Assembly (NCBI GenBank): GCA_000469685.2
Contig: LS997565.1
Span: 30,330,145-30,394,144, forward strand
Source of the DNA: Haemonchus contortus
Lineage: Eukaryota > Nematoda > Chromadorea > Rhabditida > Trichostrongylidae
DNA length: 64,000 bases
Direction of reading: 5' to 3'
In this document: positions 21,701-34,010 of the stretch, one piece after another
Layout of the letters: the number at the start of each line of letters is the position of its first letter
Numbering within the stretch: the first letter of the stretch is position 1
Notes under the pieces: model-generated
Told to the model about the DNA's origin: nothing
Seen by the model: the letters and a program-made list of their open reading frames with translations, nothing else
The model's database searches: none
Position numbers and translations under genes: made by a program

Positions 21701-21839
21701 ATACTGTTCGTTCGAACCCAGACCGCTGAAACTTGAAGGCACAAGGAGGTGGCTGGGAACATTGATGGTAGCTAACATAGTAGCCTCAGCCGCGATTAAT
21801 TCCCTGAACACTTTTTTTCTCTGAATAATCGCTTTTGTG

Positions 21840-22064
21840 ATATTATACGATGTTATACTCGGAAACAGCGAAGATGGCTTACAGAAAAAAATCGCTCTCA
21901 GTTCGGAGTTGATACTGAGGGTGTAGAGCTTCCGAAGAAAATGAGAATCCGAAGTGTTATTTACGCATAGCAAATTTTTCACAGGCAGGAGGAGCGCCCG
22001 GTTCAGCCGGGCGAACCTATAAGAAGGAGGGAAGCCTGGCGTTAGCCGGGCGGTCCGACTGCTC
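21840..22064. repeat. R6 repeat ending in a GC-rich twin hairpin
   Basis: AAAAATCGCTC.CA.TTCGGAG and GGGTGTAGAGCTT, then AGGAGGAGCGCCCGGTTCAG and AGAAGGAGGGAAGCCTGGCG, match 54523-54672 in order and orientation. The hairpins GCCCGG(TTCA)CCGGGC and GCCTGGCGTTAGCCGGGC each have 6-7 bp stems. Confidence 0.75.
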
Positions 22065-22465
22065 ACATATAATGAGTGTTCCCATCCTGCTGCCTCTATT
22101 ACCGAATTTGAATGCCTCAAGCTCCAAGTTGACAAATTTGCTATCGAAAATTTCTACCGCTCGCGCCCTGCTCCCTGTGGTCGGAGTCTCGTCCTCCCAC
22201 CACCATAAGATTCCTCATTCTCCTCATCCTGCCGCCTCAATCCTATCCAATTTGAACGCTCTAGGCTCAAATTGCCAATTCTCGTGCGAAGTTGCCTCTT
22301 TGGGAGTGGTCTGGTCCTGCTACCTGCCGCGTGTACTGCTACCAAATCCAATGCTCTCGGGTCACGGGAACAGGAGGTATGAATTAGTGGTCACACACAT
22401 CTCGACACACACACAAACACACTGACAAACCAACAGACACTCTTAGCGATTTATATATCTCTCTT
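22065..22465 (-). repeat. GGGCGGAG-family array with terminus
   Basis: Units are in reverse orientation and end in GACAAACCAACAGACACTCT and TAGCGATTTATATA. Divergence from the other arrays is about 20-25 percent. Confidence 0.75.
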
Positions 22466-24076
22466 ATTTATGAAGCAGTAACTTGGTGGGTATGTTGATG
22501 GAGTAGAGTGAGTACTGCGGAGTGAAGTGAGTGATGTTGAGTGAAGTGGGTACTTCAAAACTGTTGTTTTGATCTGTACCGGCATATTGCTATGTATGTC
22601 TTTGAAAAAATATGAGGTGGTAATGCAAATAGATGGGCTGGGAGTTATTCGCTTTTTTTCAACATAAATTTAACCCAAGGCAGTCGGCCTATAATTATGC
22701 TCATCAACTTTTCTTAGCCGACAACATACAATTTTTGATCTGAGCTAAGGAGGGTAGGGGTATCGAGGTGGGTTAGTCAGTTGAATATTCAACTCATATC
22801 CCATCCTTGCTTTTTGTACGAGGTGATTATGCCGCCCCCACCCTGCCTTTCCTCCCACTGGAGCTTACCTTGAAACCGTATTCTTTCGCCTAGGACCGTT
22901 TCTAAATACAGGTCAGGTCGGCTACCCCTCTGCATTTTAGCCTATAATGTCGTATAACATCGATGCCCCACCCCCCTACCTACACTTTCTAACTACTCGA
23001 TGAAAGTAAGGAATGATGCTCGGCGTAAGCCGGGCGACGACTTGTACTAGGATAATGAAGTACTCTTCTACATAACCCTACTGAGTCACTGCTAGCGATG
23101 TCATATAATTGCAGAAAATCGTCGGTCATGAATGGCTTCAGTGCTTTTCAATTCAGAATATCTTTGAAGGACCCAGAATGCTTCAAGTGTGTTTCTCACT
23201 GGAGTCTCCTAATCCTGTGCTAATGTCGTGCATCTTTGCATAAAATTTCTTCTGATGTGCGCTACAAATTCATTTTGGTTGAGTTATAGCGTTACGGTTA
23301 GACGAACTTCTATTCACATAAATATTAGGTTGGCAAAAAAGTCCTGCGACAGAATGGAGACCGTTTCAATCAATTTTTTAAACCCTTTCATACGGTCCCT
23401 ACATTACCTTTTATTTTATAACTGTAGTTGGAAATGGCAATTCCTGGACCACAATACCTCAGGATACTCTAGAAGGCTGTGAGCTCAGCTGATACTTGAA
23501 AACATGATAAAATTATAATAACCCCTGATAAGTAATATAAATACTGAAGGGGCACGATATTTTGTGGCCCGCCGGCGGGCCCCCGCGGTCGTCAATGGGT
23601 CGAATCATTTCTAAAACTTTTTATATCAATCAATTTCCGGAAGTTTATTTACCAATGAAGTCAACAACCTATGAGCCGAGCACTGATGCCATCTATTCAG
23701 GAGTGTGTAAGCTGTAAATTATAGAAGTATTATAATTGACTGCAGTTTTCAGATCGCATTTGGGTACTAATCTCTTTTCCACAACGGAATGCTCAAGAAG
23801 GTAGAGCACATGGTAGTTAGTTAAAAAGGGCAACACTCCGGGAGTACGACTGAAGAACAACCTAGGACCAAGCGGAATCGGTGAACTTTTGACGTGTGTC
23901 TAAAGCGAATTTTCGACAAGCGTTGTCCCTCTGTAGGGACCTGATTTACTGTCTTGATCGCTCTTCTCTAAGCTCGTTGGCCAAATAAAGGGGATCATAG
24001 GGGCGAGCGATAGCTGTTTCCATCTAGTCTGCGTTTAGCAACTCATAGTGGATGGATTCCTTCAGACTCCATTAAA
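22466..24076. other. No recognised gene
   Basis: A GAGTGAAGTGAG-like imperfect microsatellite lies at about 22505-22555. A mariner-type end (ATTAGGTTGGCAAAAAAGT) lies near 23326, without a visible partner. The strings ...GCGGGCCCCCGC near 23575 form a short palindrome. Nothing else is identifiable. Confidence 0.4.
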
Positions 24077-24080
24077 TTAA

Positions 24081-24640
24081 AGGCACGGTTCACGATAAAA
24101 AAAGGCCGTTGGCTTTTCCGCCCCTCGATTGATGCTACGTCAGAGTGAGTGTCGAGACAATACAGGCTGCAACCATTCATTCTAGGACCCACACACAAAC
24201 ATCTGATCGCCGAGTGATGCGGCAATGTTTTTCTCCCATTCCTTTTTCCTCTGTCACTCTTTTTGCTGCCGCGATCCCTTATTTAATTTCCTACGCCTAG
24301 AGGCTGGAAAAGGTGAGCAACGTTTGCTGTTACTTGGGTTTTTTTTGTTCGCTTATGCCTATAAGTGAATGAACTTTTGCTTATCATTGTCTGTTATTCG
24401 CACCAGGACCCACACGCGCGCAGTGGAACACACTGTTTACCTCTTCCAGACGCCCCACTCTTCTTCACTTTTCTGGTTTCATTCTCCTCCAGCCCCCTTT
24501 TTAACGGTTTTTTGAAGCTTCTTTTCCATTTTGGAAACACCGATTCACGCAGTTTCTTCACCTTCATCGCACTATTTTCGATCCTGTCTTCCATTTTTCA
24601 TCATAATCTGGATTGTCCGAAAATATCGTAAACTGTGCCT
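24081..24640. mobile_element. Complete TTAA-flanked MITE (560 bp)
   Basis: The left end is AGGCACGGTTCACGATA and the right end is TATCGTAAACTGTGCCT, inverted with two mismatches over 17 bp. TTAA is present immediately outside both ends (24077-24080 and 24641-24644). No transposase is encoded. TTAA duplication is characteristic of piggyBac-type transposition, although these termini are not a piggyBac signature I recognise. Confidence 0.85.
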
Positions 24641-24644
24641 TTAA

Positions 24645-25064
24645 GGGACGATGCTTGCGTTACTCCGAAGGCTAGTATCTCCTGCAGTGAAGCGGTCCAA
24701 CCGCTTGTTGACCGTTGATCGGTGAGCAGCATCGAATAGGTTGCTAATAATTTGAGCCCCTACACCCGCGTTTTCCCTTGACGTGCTTAGCTAATAGTGA
24801 TGGTACGAATCGGACGCGGCATTAATGCTAGAAAGAGTGCTTGAGCAGTACTTACAAATTTTTCAGTTTTTTCAATACATTACTGTATCGTTCATTTTGA
24901 CCTATGGGTTTTCCCTTCCGAAATTTGACATGCCATCAGTCGATGGAGATTTGTACCGGTCATGATAGGGTCAGGCTAGAACATCTGAAGAGTCTTCCAC
25001 AAGCTGTTGTCAAAAAACTGTTCCTGCTCTCCACACGGTGACTGTTTGAACGATAAGAGTGTAC
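24645..25064. other. No recognised feature
   Basis: No ORF with family resemblance, repeat partner or structured RNA is apparent. Confidence 0.4.
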
Positions 25065-26290
25065 ATCTTAGAAAATAGCAGTCTGTGCGGCTGCATAAGA
25101 CAATCCCGACGATATTGGCAACCACTGCGCAATCTGCCTTCTTCTGTACAAACTTTTCGCGTTCGTCATCCTTAATAGGATTGGCAAAATATTAGATGTA
25201 GATGAAAGACAGCCATGTGAGCAAGCAGGGTCTCGATGAGGACTCGGCACAATCGACCACATTCACATTCTTACACGACTCAATGAAAATTCGCGAGGGC
25301 GCAGGACGCCGTTATGTTCGACGTTCGGAGAAGGCCTTTGATAATGTCGAGGCAGGAGCCCTGTGTAACAACAGTGTTTTTCTCAACAAGTAAATGTACT
25401 TTGTGAGCTCTATCACAACTTCACGATCGGGATCTCCCACTCCATAAAGAAGTCATCAGCAACGTGAGCTGAGGGCTACGCAGAGCGATATAATTGCTCG
25501 AACTTTTTAATGCCGCTCTCGAGAACTACACTGTGGAGTGAAGGCTGACGGCTTCTACTTCCATAACCTCAGCAGACGACATTATAATATCAAACATAGA
25601 GCAAGCGGAGCGAATGCTAGCCGAATTCGACACCACTTGTGGAAAGATCGGCTCGAGGCTGAAGCTAATGAAGTCATTGTTTATGAGGAGCGGATTGGTA
25701 CCTTACGTTTCTTTTACGCTGAACGGAACGAACACCTTTGAGTGCTCAGCTATGCGGATCTAGTTTTAGAATGCAACATGATGAACGACTTAGCTCCGGA
25801 GCTGAGCAGAGTGGGACGCGCCGTGCGGGCAGTATCTAGGAATAACGAGGGAGTAGTAAAGAAAACAAGGATTATCCGGCCTCTTCCTGGCGATGCTCGG
25901 AATTTCCCTATACACTCAAGTGCACGAGGATTCTGGAATTCCGAGATCTGTTAACGAAACGAAGAGCAGAGATGCCGTTGCTCACGCCGAGAAATCGGAG
26001 ATCAGGTGGTGCCGGATACCTTATGCGATATCGTAATGACCGTTGCAACGGCTTCTGACTGGATTCCTTGAAACACCAAAAAACACCAGAACGCCCGGCA
26101 GTGCGATGGTCAGACCTCTTCAGGAAGGCTCTGAACGGAAGGAATGCTGTGCCTCACTTCCCTCATGCAAGAACGGTCCGCTCTGGCTCACGACAGGAAT
26201 GAATGGAGACGGTAGTGACACCTGCTTGAGGGGAACAATGATCAACGGGAAGACAGGTCATACAGGTGGTAAGGTGATGCAATACATGGA
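25065..26290 (+). pseudogene. RTE-type LINE reverse transcriptase remnant
   Basis: The plus-strand frames contain SEKAFDNVEAGAL (motif A area), MNDLAPELSR followed by RAVRAVSRNNEGVVKKT (the RTE segment after the FADD box), RREIGDQV, DWIP and AHDRNEWRR, then DDQRED-like sequence near 26230. These match the conserved C-terminal half of nematode RTE-1-like reverse transcriptases (MNDLAPELSRRKRAAW.., TDWIPRD, RDRDEWRR). The pieces lie in several frames with many stops. The catalytic FADD box is not intact. The element is dead and 5' truncated. Confidence 0.8.
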
Positions 26291-26879
26291 CGTATCCCAA
26301 ATACATGATTTTCATAGAAGATCAATGTTGAATGATAGCCACGTAAGATGAATAGATAATGTTTTATTTGTTGTTAACTACAGAATTTTAATCGTCCAAG
26401 TAAAATAAAACTGATCCACTCAGACGCATGAAATAACATACATTCATTATAAAAAACTATGTATTCCGCCGATTGATGTCAAACTAGGAGCGAAAAAAAC
26501 CCACCCGCACACCATCCCTCTATAGTGTATTTGAGCTCCTTCTGACCCACATACAGAGCATGTTCGACCAGTTAGATTCGTATGCAAAACCATTCAGCGT
26601 TGTATATCACTAAATTAAGTTTGTTTAGAATGAGAAATTCCGATTAACAAAGAAGAGCGGAGTATCATTGAAAAGCTTCGAGATTCTCACAAGAGAGAAC
26701 TTTTTTGATCGTTTCCCTTGTTTATGCTGTCCGATGAATGTTCGTCTGTAACTTGAAGCAATTTGTTCAATTCAGTCAACATATTAATATATCTGCTCAT
26801 AGAAAAAACTAGCTCTTGCAAATTTTTTGTGTGGTCGAGTTCCTTTGAATGAAGTGATATTGTGTAATACAACCCTAGC
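26291..26879. other. No recognised feature
   Basis: AT-rich sequence with short frames only. No partner elsewhere in the window. Confidence 0.4.
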
Positions 26880-26883
26880 TTGA

Positions 26884-27147
26884 AGGCACAGTTCGCGATA
26901 AAAATGAATTCTGAGATTTCTCTCTGAGATGAACCTGTGACCCCGAAGCTAGCACAAATCGTTACAAATTTCGCCGCGCAATCGCGCGCACCCTCGGACG
27001 CACGACTTGACACCCACCCGTCCACGACCGCTCATCCGCAAACTTCAACTTCTGCAGGCACTTTATCACGTGATATCGAGTTCCCGTGCAAACAGACAGA
27101 CGCGAGTATAGCTTTACATATAGTATGGATTATCGCGAACTGTGCCT
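26884..27147. mobile_element. TTAA-type MITE (264 bp)
   Basis: Ends AGGCACAGTTCGCGATA and TATCGCGAACTGTGCCT are perfect 17-bp inverted repeats. The flanks are TTGA and TTAG, one substitution each from TTAA. The interior contains CAAACAGACAGACGCGAGTA then CTTTACATATAGTATGGAT, resembling the terminus of the tandem array at 41100-41168. Confidence 0.8.
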
Positions 27148-27149
27148 TT

Positions 27150-30100
27150 AGCTATACGCAAATCTCAGTCATCTAGTCGCATGTAAAACAAGCTGACCGC
27201 AGCGTCAGCAGACAAGTGCGAGTCACTGCAATTCCACCTGATTAGAATATCATTGACTCGAAAACAATTAGCGGCGTAACTCGAAAATCTATCGTCAATT
27301 CGTCAAATAACCAGCGAGCACTAATCACGACAGCATCTGGAAATGAGATTTTCTGATTTTCACTTCCTGCATGCTGTTGCCACTTACTCAAATGAAAACC
27401 ACAAGCTGTTAGAAAGGTTCATCACTCGAGCCAACAATAAAAATTGAGCCGTTATAGCGAGCGTTACTTGCTCTCGAGCCTCTGATCGACTTAGCCGCAA
27501 AACTTCGGAAATCGTAGGCACACTTTAAACAGTACCAAGCAAAGAAAAAATGAGGTTTGTTGCGATGGCTGGTAAGTATTCTTCCTCGAGATTGCAGCCC
27601 CACTCAAATCAGACTAGTAGAGGTGAATAAATGAACTTACCAGCGGTCATGGGCGTTGACTCGAAAGCAGAGGTGCAATTATCACTTGTTGCTAGGTTTC
27701 CATAGCCCTCTCTGCCCCAATAAGATTGCAAAACTCCCTAAATCACAGTAACACCACTTGTTCGCTTCAGTATCCTTAGCGCACTCTAACAGCTTGGAAA
27801 TAAGTTAATATAGACATCTGCATTTCTCTTTCCTCCGTAACTAATCTACTTTTCCTCTTCCACAACTGTATATTCTAACTGAATACATTGAATTTCTTCA
27901 AGGATACAGAAACCCTAGTAAACCGCGCGACGCTCGTCATAGTGACAGTCACAAGGCAGTCAAATTTATTGAAGCATTCGGTGGACAACGGAGTTTGTAG
28001 CAATTTCACTCCAGAATAAAATGAGAAATCGACGATTGCGCTTCACAGATTGCCCTGTCTTTTCTGTAACTTTTTTTGGGATTTCTAGAACTATCTTAAT
28101 GCCAGATTTAAAGGATTTTACCTTTCCGGATCGATAATTAACAAAAACGAGTAGATTCGCAGCCAACGCATCAAACATACCTGTTCTACCACAGCACTTT
28201 TTTGGTTGGGGAAGAAATGACTTCAATCAAGACGAAATGTTATTTTACCTTTTCAAAACCCGTCTGCGAAATGATTTTAATTGTGAAACGGAGCCAAGGG
28301 CTCCTCGGAGAATTCCATGCAAATTTCCCGTCCACTTCTCTGATCTGCAGAAGTTAGAGAAATACCCAAGCCCCGACCCCATATCAGCATTCAGTATATC
28401 CGGAATAGAGCGCGTGATAGTGAATCTTTTACATGTCTCTCTATCCCCTCGTTCACCTAAGAATCCCAGTTATTTGAAGCTTTTCAAAAAATTATTCAGC
28501 TTTATGTGAGAACTCCTCGCCCGCATGGTCTACCATTGAAAATTTCAAAACTTCATGAAGTTTAAAAAAGGTTCCAAAAATTTTATTAGTTTGCTCATGC
28601 AAAAAAAAATTAGGTTTAACCCCTAACGAACATTCTGCGAACTCTGATCTTCATTCTCTTGACTTAATGATGGTAGATGGGTTTGAAGAAGTGAATATTT
28701 CAAAAATCTTGTGCACTCTCCAGTGGAAATCGGCATAAGGACGGCCTAAAACCTTTTGTAATGAGTGAAGTGAAGTGAAAATAACAGAATAAACGAGACC
28801 AGGGTGAGGTGGCTAACTCGAACGAAAGCACCATAAAATATTACGTCTGTTGTGATCTGAAAATCCTCTTTTAAAATAAGCCATTTACAGCTTTTTTCTC
28901 TCAAAGCAGCTTTTCTGGAAATCTCCATCGTTGTGGAAAATACAGTCAATGTACTCGAGATTGAGTGTCTTTAAGGAACGAGATTTCGTAGCACATTTAA
29001 AGGCTATGCCACAACCGCTTAATTTATGGACCGATCAGTGTAGTGGTTTACTCTTATAGTTATCACGATTATGGCGAACAGTTCGTTGGAGGACCCTTTG
29101 GGGAAGAACCGAAACCATGATGAAAAAACATATCTTCTTTTTTTATATGTTATGTTATTCTACAAGCTCATCAAACGAAGTGGAAAAAAAAAGAAATTGC
29201 ATGAGAAATCAACTAGGCAAATGTTGAACAAAAAGCAGCAGTAGCAACAAGATAAAAAAATGGAATGAGTGCTCCGTCCAGCATTGAAAAAACGTCTCAA
29301 TGCCATACTTCTCCATAAGGGAAAACTCAAAAAAGCCTCAAGATTTTGGTTCATAGAGAATTCGGGAAGAGAGAAGAAGGGCAAGAAATATTCCTCCCTA
29401 TTTGAAAAAATTGAATTCCAACCAAAGACTATTGCATTGGTTTATGCTTTCCAACGTATGCTGACAGCAGAGTCCTGCTAATTTGCTTCATTCCTTCCAA
29501 TGTAATGATGCTGAGACAGTTCGGAAATTACCGTGAAGATTGATTGACTCAAACATGACAATGTTCACCCAAACATGAAGCCAATCTATTCTTTGCGGTT
29601 AAAGAAAAAAGGAACTCGGCGGAAGGCATGGGTGTAAACTGACTACGGTTGAGTAGGAACAGTGGGACTAAGTAACCAACCGTGCAACGTAACGCTAGGA
29701 TGAAGAAGGAGAAGAAGGCCCAAAATCGGTGTCATTGAACATCAGCATCAAATTTTGCCTAAAATTGTAGTAGTTTCCATCATAGCAAGTATTTCATCGA
29801 GCTCCTTTTCCGTATACAAGGTGTCTGAAAGTGTCGCTGCGGGTGAATTGAACGGACGAGAAAAACAACTTTATTGGTAAAACTCCACACGAGATTAACT
29901 ATACTTCAAAGGCTTACGTTCCTGCAAAGCCACCTTCTTCAGAGCCTGAAGGGATGGAATCGAGTTTATGATGTTAATGATCAAACATCTCCACACCCCA
30001 CAATATCTTCGACACAAACTTAATCATCGCACAGTCTTAGGTGGAATAGTTAATTCGACAACATGCCGAGATTTATCGAGAGCCGCAAGTGGAGACGAGA

Positions 30101-30180
30101 AACATTCTTTTCCTTTCTCACTGTTGATCTAGTAGAATCGCTTCTTATTAGGACATTCTGCGTACATCGCGCCGGCGTAC
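27150..30180. other. 3-kb stretch with no recognised gene
   Basis: Frames of 60-112 codons exist on both strands, but none shows a known signature. I found no internal duplication with the rest of the window. It may be diverged intergenic DNA or old unclassified repeats. Confidence 0.4.
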
Positions 30181-30524
30181 GGTCGCCTTTTATTCGCCTC
30201 TGCATTTTTCGTGTTTAATTCTGTTTCTGCTCGTCACATGACTGTTATTCTGTCATCCGTCGTATGCGAGCACCAGGGTGGCACGGTGTGTAGAGGAAGA
30301 AGGATTTTGCTACCACATAAGGTCTTTTTTCTGGTTCCTCTCAGTTTCTTTTTTTCGTGCTTGCAACTACGTCAATCGATCCGCCTTGGTCAATATTATT
30401 GACATCTTGATCTCTACGCTTTTGTTCTATGTTGGCTCCTTGTGACTAGAAGCCTGATCACTGAAGTCGTGGTGATTATTTAGCCACCTGTGAAGGTCTA
30501 TTAGTTTCCAGTCACAGAGTTTAA

Positions 30525-31073
30525 ATGATGGACTCCACAGCGTCTGATCCTACTTCTATTCAGTATCCCCGTCAAGTTCCGCTCAAGCGTCGTTGCGACG
30601 ACGTTCCCGGCTCACCTGGCTCTCCGCCTGATATTGATCGTGAAGATGAACTGCTGTTTCCGGACAAATCGACACCTTCTCACTTGAGGACCATTCTGGC
30701 CTGGCCACTCGAAGAGCGCAAACAGATGTACTCCGCTTCTGTTCTATTCAAGGAATTGTCTGGTGAAGTCAGTAAGTTAAGATTAGAAAACGCTGAACTG
30801 AAGCAGCGACTTTCTAGTTTCTCTTCAGATGTTTCAGTTATGTCTGCTTCGAATCCTCTGAATTGTCTTAGGCCTGTATCTTCGCTTGTTTCTGTTGTAA
30901 ATTCGTATGAAAAAGTCGAGCGCCGCCGCTTTGTAATCATTACCGGTATTTCTGGAAGCTATGTCCCAGTGCCCTTCTCTCGAGAATGCACGATTATAAG
31001 GCTGTTAGGGACTTATCGATCTTTTATCGACCGATTGCTCTACAGTCTCGGTGTATAGAGCTTCAAAAGCTGG
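30525..31073 (+). pseudogene. LINE ORF1, truncated by a PLE insertion
   Basis: It starts ATGATGGACTCC. Residues 1-70 are low-complexity and acidic. Residues 75-95 have a heptad pattern (LSGEVSKLRLENAELKQRL), a likely coiled coil. The core VERRRFVIITGISGS corresponds to the IVISG motif of the other ORF1 copies. After a frameshift near 30985, the next frame reads LIDLLSTDC, TVSVYRASKAG, matching LDFLRIKC..TMYRMGR. The match ends at about 31073, where Penelope-like sequence starts. Confidence 0.75.
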
Positions 31074-32200
31074 ACTCGTGTGATCCAAACATTCGTTTCA
31101 CTGTGGGGTGTCTAGCTGAATGCGGCTATCTTCCGTTTTTGAACACGAAGGTTTGGCTATCCCATGGCATTGAGGAATTCAAGTGGTATAGGACACGGAT
31201 GTCCAAGAATATCCTTCTGCATTCTCGAAGTGCACATCCATTGTACATGAAGGCCAACGTGATAAGAAACCTTATCTCGGCGAAGACAAGGACATGTACT
31301 AGAGAATCACGAGAGGTGGATCTAAGAATTGCAAGAATTTTGGAAGAAAACGGCTATACGACGGAACAACCGAGAACATGGCGTCCTTTCTTTGCTGCGG
31401 GAGGAACACCGTTAGTTTTACCGTATGTCAATGAAAGAGTAGAAAAGAAGGTGAACGATCTTGTCAAGTCGTCAGGTCTTCCAGTCCGATTGATATTTTG
31501 ACCAGCCGCGAACTTCAAAAGCTTGCTGACATCATCACGGATTTATGAAGAAAATGTGGCCGGAGGAACTGTTCGCACTGTGCCGATCAAAAAATTTGTC
31601 AGCTACGCGGAACAGTATATTTGGTCACAGGATGCGGTCAGAAGCACGTCGGTGAATCCAAGCGTCTGTTGCACAAATAGAGGGATGAACATACACGAGC
31701 GCTGAGGAATCCATCATCCTACCCAGCGCCGCCATCGTGTACTGTGCTACCGTCGAGAAGCACCCCCCCCCTCCCTCACTGGAAGTTGCCATATTACACC
31801 GCACGAAGGATGCCCTATTGGAGTGGTAGCTGTCTTGAAGCGCTCGCTATCAAGCGGTTATCACCGGAAATGAACAACAGGGATCAGCTAATGGAGGCAT
31901 TAAAATTAATATCATAGAGGTTGCGATAAAGAAATCTTGACTATAGTCACACGCGTCGCATTTCTAGTAGCTTTCATTTACTTGGACACTGCTGTCAGGG
32001 TGAGCCGTTCGCTTCGATGTATTCTTATTACTTACTAGTCGTGCTCATGTTGTATTACAGATTTCCACGAACTTTTGTCATCGGCCTGGTTAGTAATTTT
32101 ATGTTTCTGAGACGCATGTTGTATACTTGTGTGTAGTTTTAAAGTCTGACGAAGATGTTAATACAGCGAAAGCTCACCAATAAAGCTTCATGATTGAGTC
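31074..32200 (+). mobile_element. Penelope-like element nested in the LINE
   Basis: The frame to 31501 reads DPNIRFTVGCLAECGYLPFL, NTKVWL, NILLHSRSAHPLYMKANV and LVLPYVNERVEKKV. These are the region between the reverse transcriptase and the endonuclease in PLEs. Further on, other frames give NCPYC, GTVYLVTGCGQKHVGESKR and LLHKRDEHTRAL, the GIY-YIG nuclease (the usual YVGETGR is HVGESKR). Near 32145-32173 is the CTGACGA...GAAAG...CCAATAAA motif common to PLE 3' ends in this window. The RT catalytic part is absent, so this is a 5'-truncated insertion. Confidence 0.85.
32145..32180 (+). ncRNA. Hammerhead-like motif at PLE 3' end
   Basis: TCTGACGAAGATGTTAATAC is followed by AGCGAAAGCTCACCAATAAA. 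The CTGANGA and GAAA core spacing matches the copies at 11840 and 63273, but the stem II pairing is weak here. Confidence 0.35.
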
Positions 32201-32219
32201 CTCAGTGCTATTCTCCTAA

Positions 32220-33275
32220 GAAGATATTATTGCTTTGTGAAGCTGTCATTTTTAAGCACACCATATCTATGCCTTTGGGTGATTTGTCGTTACACTATGA
32301 AATGCTCTGTGATCGTACAAGGAGAAAAAGCGGAGGACTTGCTTCATCATACATAAACCTCTTCGTCCTGTAGTAGCCTTTTAAGAATCTGTTCCGCAAT
32401 CCTATGAGTCCCTCTGCTGTGACTTCTTAGCGTGCAACAAGCTGGTGCACCTTGTACTAGTTCACAAAGTGCCATCCTGTGGTTCATTTCATGGACACCG
32501 TCTCATAAATGGTATTATATTAGTGGTATGACCTCACGTGATAAAGCATGCACCATATGCGGTGATTTCAATATGCCTGGCATCAAGTGGACCTCGGGCG
32601 CCCATCCCATTGCAAGCTCTCCTTCGTCTGGAGCCCTTTTAGATCTATGCGAATCTCACGGGTTCTCACAATTTGTTGCTACTCATATGCACGGTTCCAC
32701 TATACTTGATCTAGTCCCATCAGATGATAACAGATTGGTTGAAAGTATTGGTGTGGGCCCACCTATTGGCACCAGTGATCATTCTGCAATTTCTTTTCGG
32801 TTCAATCTCACTTCATGTGTGGACTATTTAGTAACTAGGAGGATGTATAAAATTACGAACTATGGTGCCGTATGCGCATATCTATCTAGTATTGACTTTC
32901 TTGGTTCTTTCAATTCCGCGTCAACCGTTAACGATAAGTATGAGCTTCCTCCATTCATTTTGCACCACATCATTGATTTATTCGTCCCTTTGGCTAGAGT
33001 GCCTTTGCAAAAAACGCGCCTTCCTCCGCACCTTCGTTTTCTTCATGATAGAAAATATAGAGCTCGGCGGCGCGCCACTACTAGCGGGTCTTTTGAGACT
33101 CTTACCATCAAGTTAATGCTGTTTTTGCCGAGACTTCGTAAGTATAATGACTTCGTCAAAAGTCAGGTTATTAATTCTGCTGATAAAGGATCCTTCTATC
33201 GTATGGTGAACTCGAGACCTCGTAGCAACCCTCGGAATCCGGTTTTGAGATCCGCTGATGGAATTACTGCTTGAA
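32220..33275 (+). pseudogene. LINE endonuclease domain and linker
   Basis: The open frame 32432-33274 (280 codons) contains ICGDFNMPGIKW (GDFN motif), LDLCESHGFSQFVATHMHGS, TILDLVPS and GTSDHSAISF (SDH motif), then the Arg-rich linker LRFLHDRKYRARRR and GSFYRMVNSR. This is the second half of an APE-type LINE endonuclease and its connector. The first half (TETWL, RGGG and YRPP blocks) is only detectable as fragments between 32230 and 32470. Confidence 0.8.
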
Positions 33276-33389
33276 TAAATGTGCAGAAATTGAACTCTTT
33301 TCCGAGAGTTTTGCTAGAGTTTTTGCTCTGCAGGATTGCAATACAGCGCTGTCTGGTTGCGCCTCTTTCCCTATCATGAGCGACTCCGC

Positions 33390-34010
33390 TTGGTTTCGTG
33401 CAGATGAGTTACACTAGCTCACGCAGCGTGGCCGTCTTCACACCTGGTTTTCCGGATCATATGCCACTGGCTTTTATCAAAAAGATCGCGCATGTTAGAA
33501 TCACCCCTCTCCCCCCTGAGCATTTGTTCAGCCTGAGCTTTATGCGCTCAGAGGTCCCAAGCAAATGGAGACTCGCATTCGGCACACCATTACTGAAAAA
33601 ACAGCCGTCAACTTTTCTTGATAATTTTATTGACAACGGTAACTGCAATCCTAGAGACACTTGATATTTGGACTAAGGACTTGTATAAGGGTGATGATGT
33701 AGTCTGTCTGGACTTTTGTAAGGCTTTCGACAAGGTGCAGCATAGTAGACTTCTTGCTAAGCGCGCGCATTGACAGTATACATTCTCGTAGTATTTCTTG
33801 GGTTGCAGCATTTCTGACTGATCGGCAGCTTACAGTGCGCATTGGCTCAGTGTCCTTTCTGCGGTATGTCACTAATGGTGTTCCACAGGGCGGAGTTCAT
33901 CCTCCCCTACTATTCAACATCTACACCTACGACTTACCAAATATTGTTATTTCCACAGGTGTCAGTCGCTGCGCGTTTGCAGATGATCTTAAAATTTACA
34001 GAAGGATCCT
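33390..34010 (+). pseudogene. LINE reverse transcriptase core
   Basis: Motifs in order are PDHMPLAFIKKIA, then SFMRSEVPSKWRLAF and TPLLKKQP (fingers), DVVCLDFCKAFDKVQHSRLL (motif A, near 33693-33750), TNGVPQGGVHPPLLFNIYTY (motif B) and CAFADDLKIYR (motif C, FADD intact near 33975-33990). At least two frame changes separate them. Active-site residues survive but the protein cannot be made from one frame. Confidence 0.85.

Noticed and set aside
18345..22465. CRISPR-like regular repeats
   Set aside because: Repeat units are long, diverged and without unique fixed-length spacers, and the genome is eukaryotic.
20371..22465. One 2.1-kb element with inverted GT/CA-bearing ends
   Set aside because: The interior is a mixture of unrelated repeats found separately elsewhere, so two independent array insertions in opposite orientation are equally likely.
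23326..23345. Mariner-type terminal sequence
   Set aside because: No inverted partner or transposase remnant was found nearby, so I did not annotate an element.
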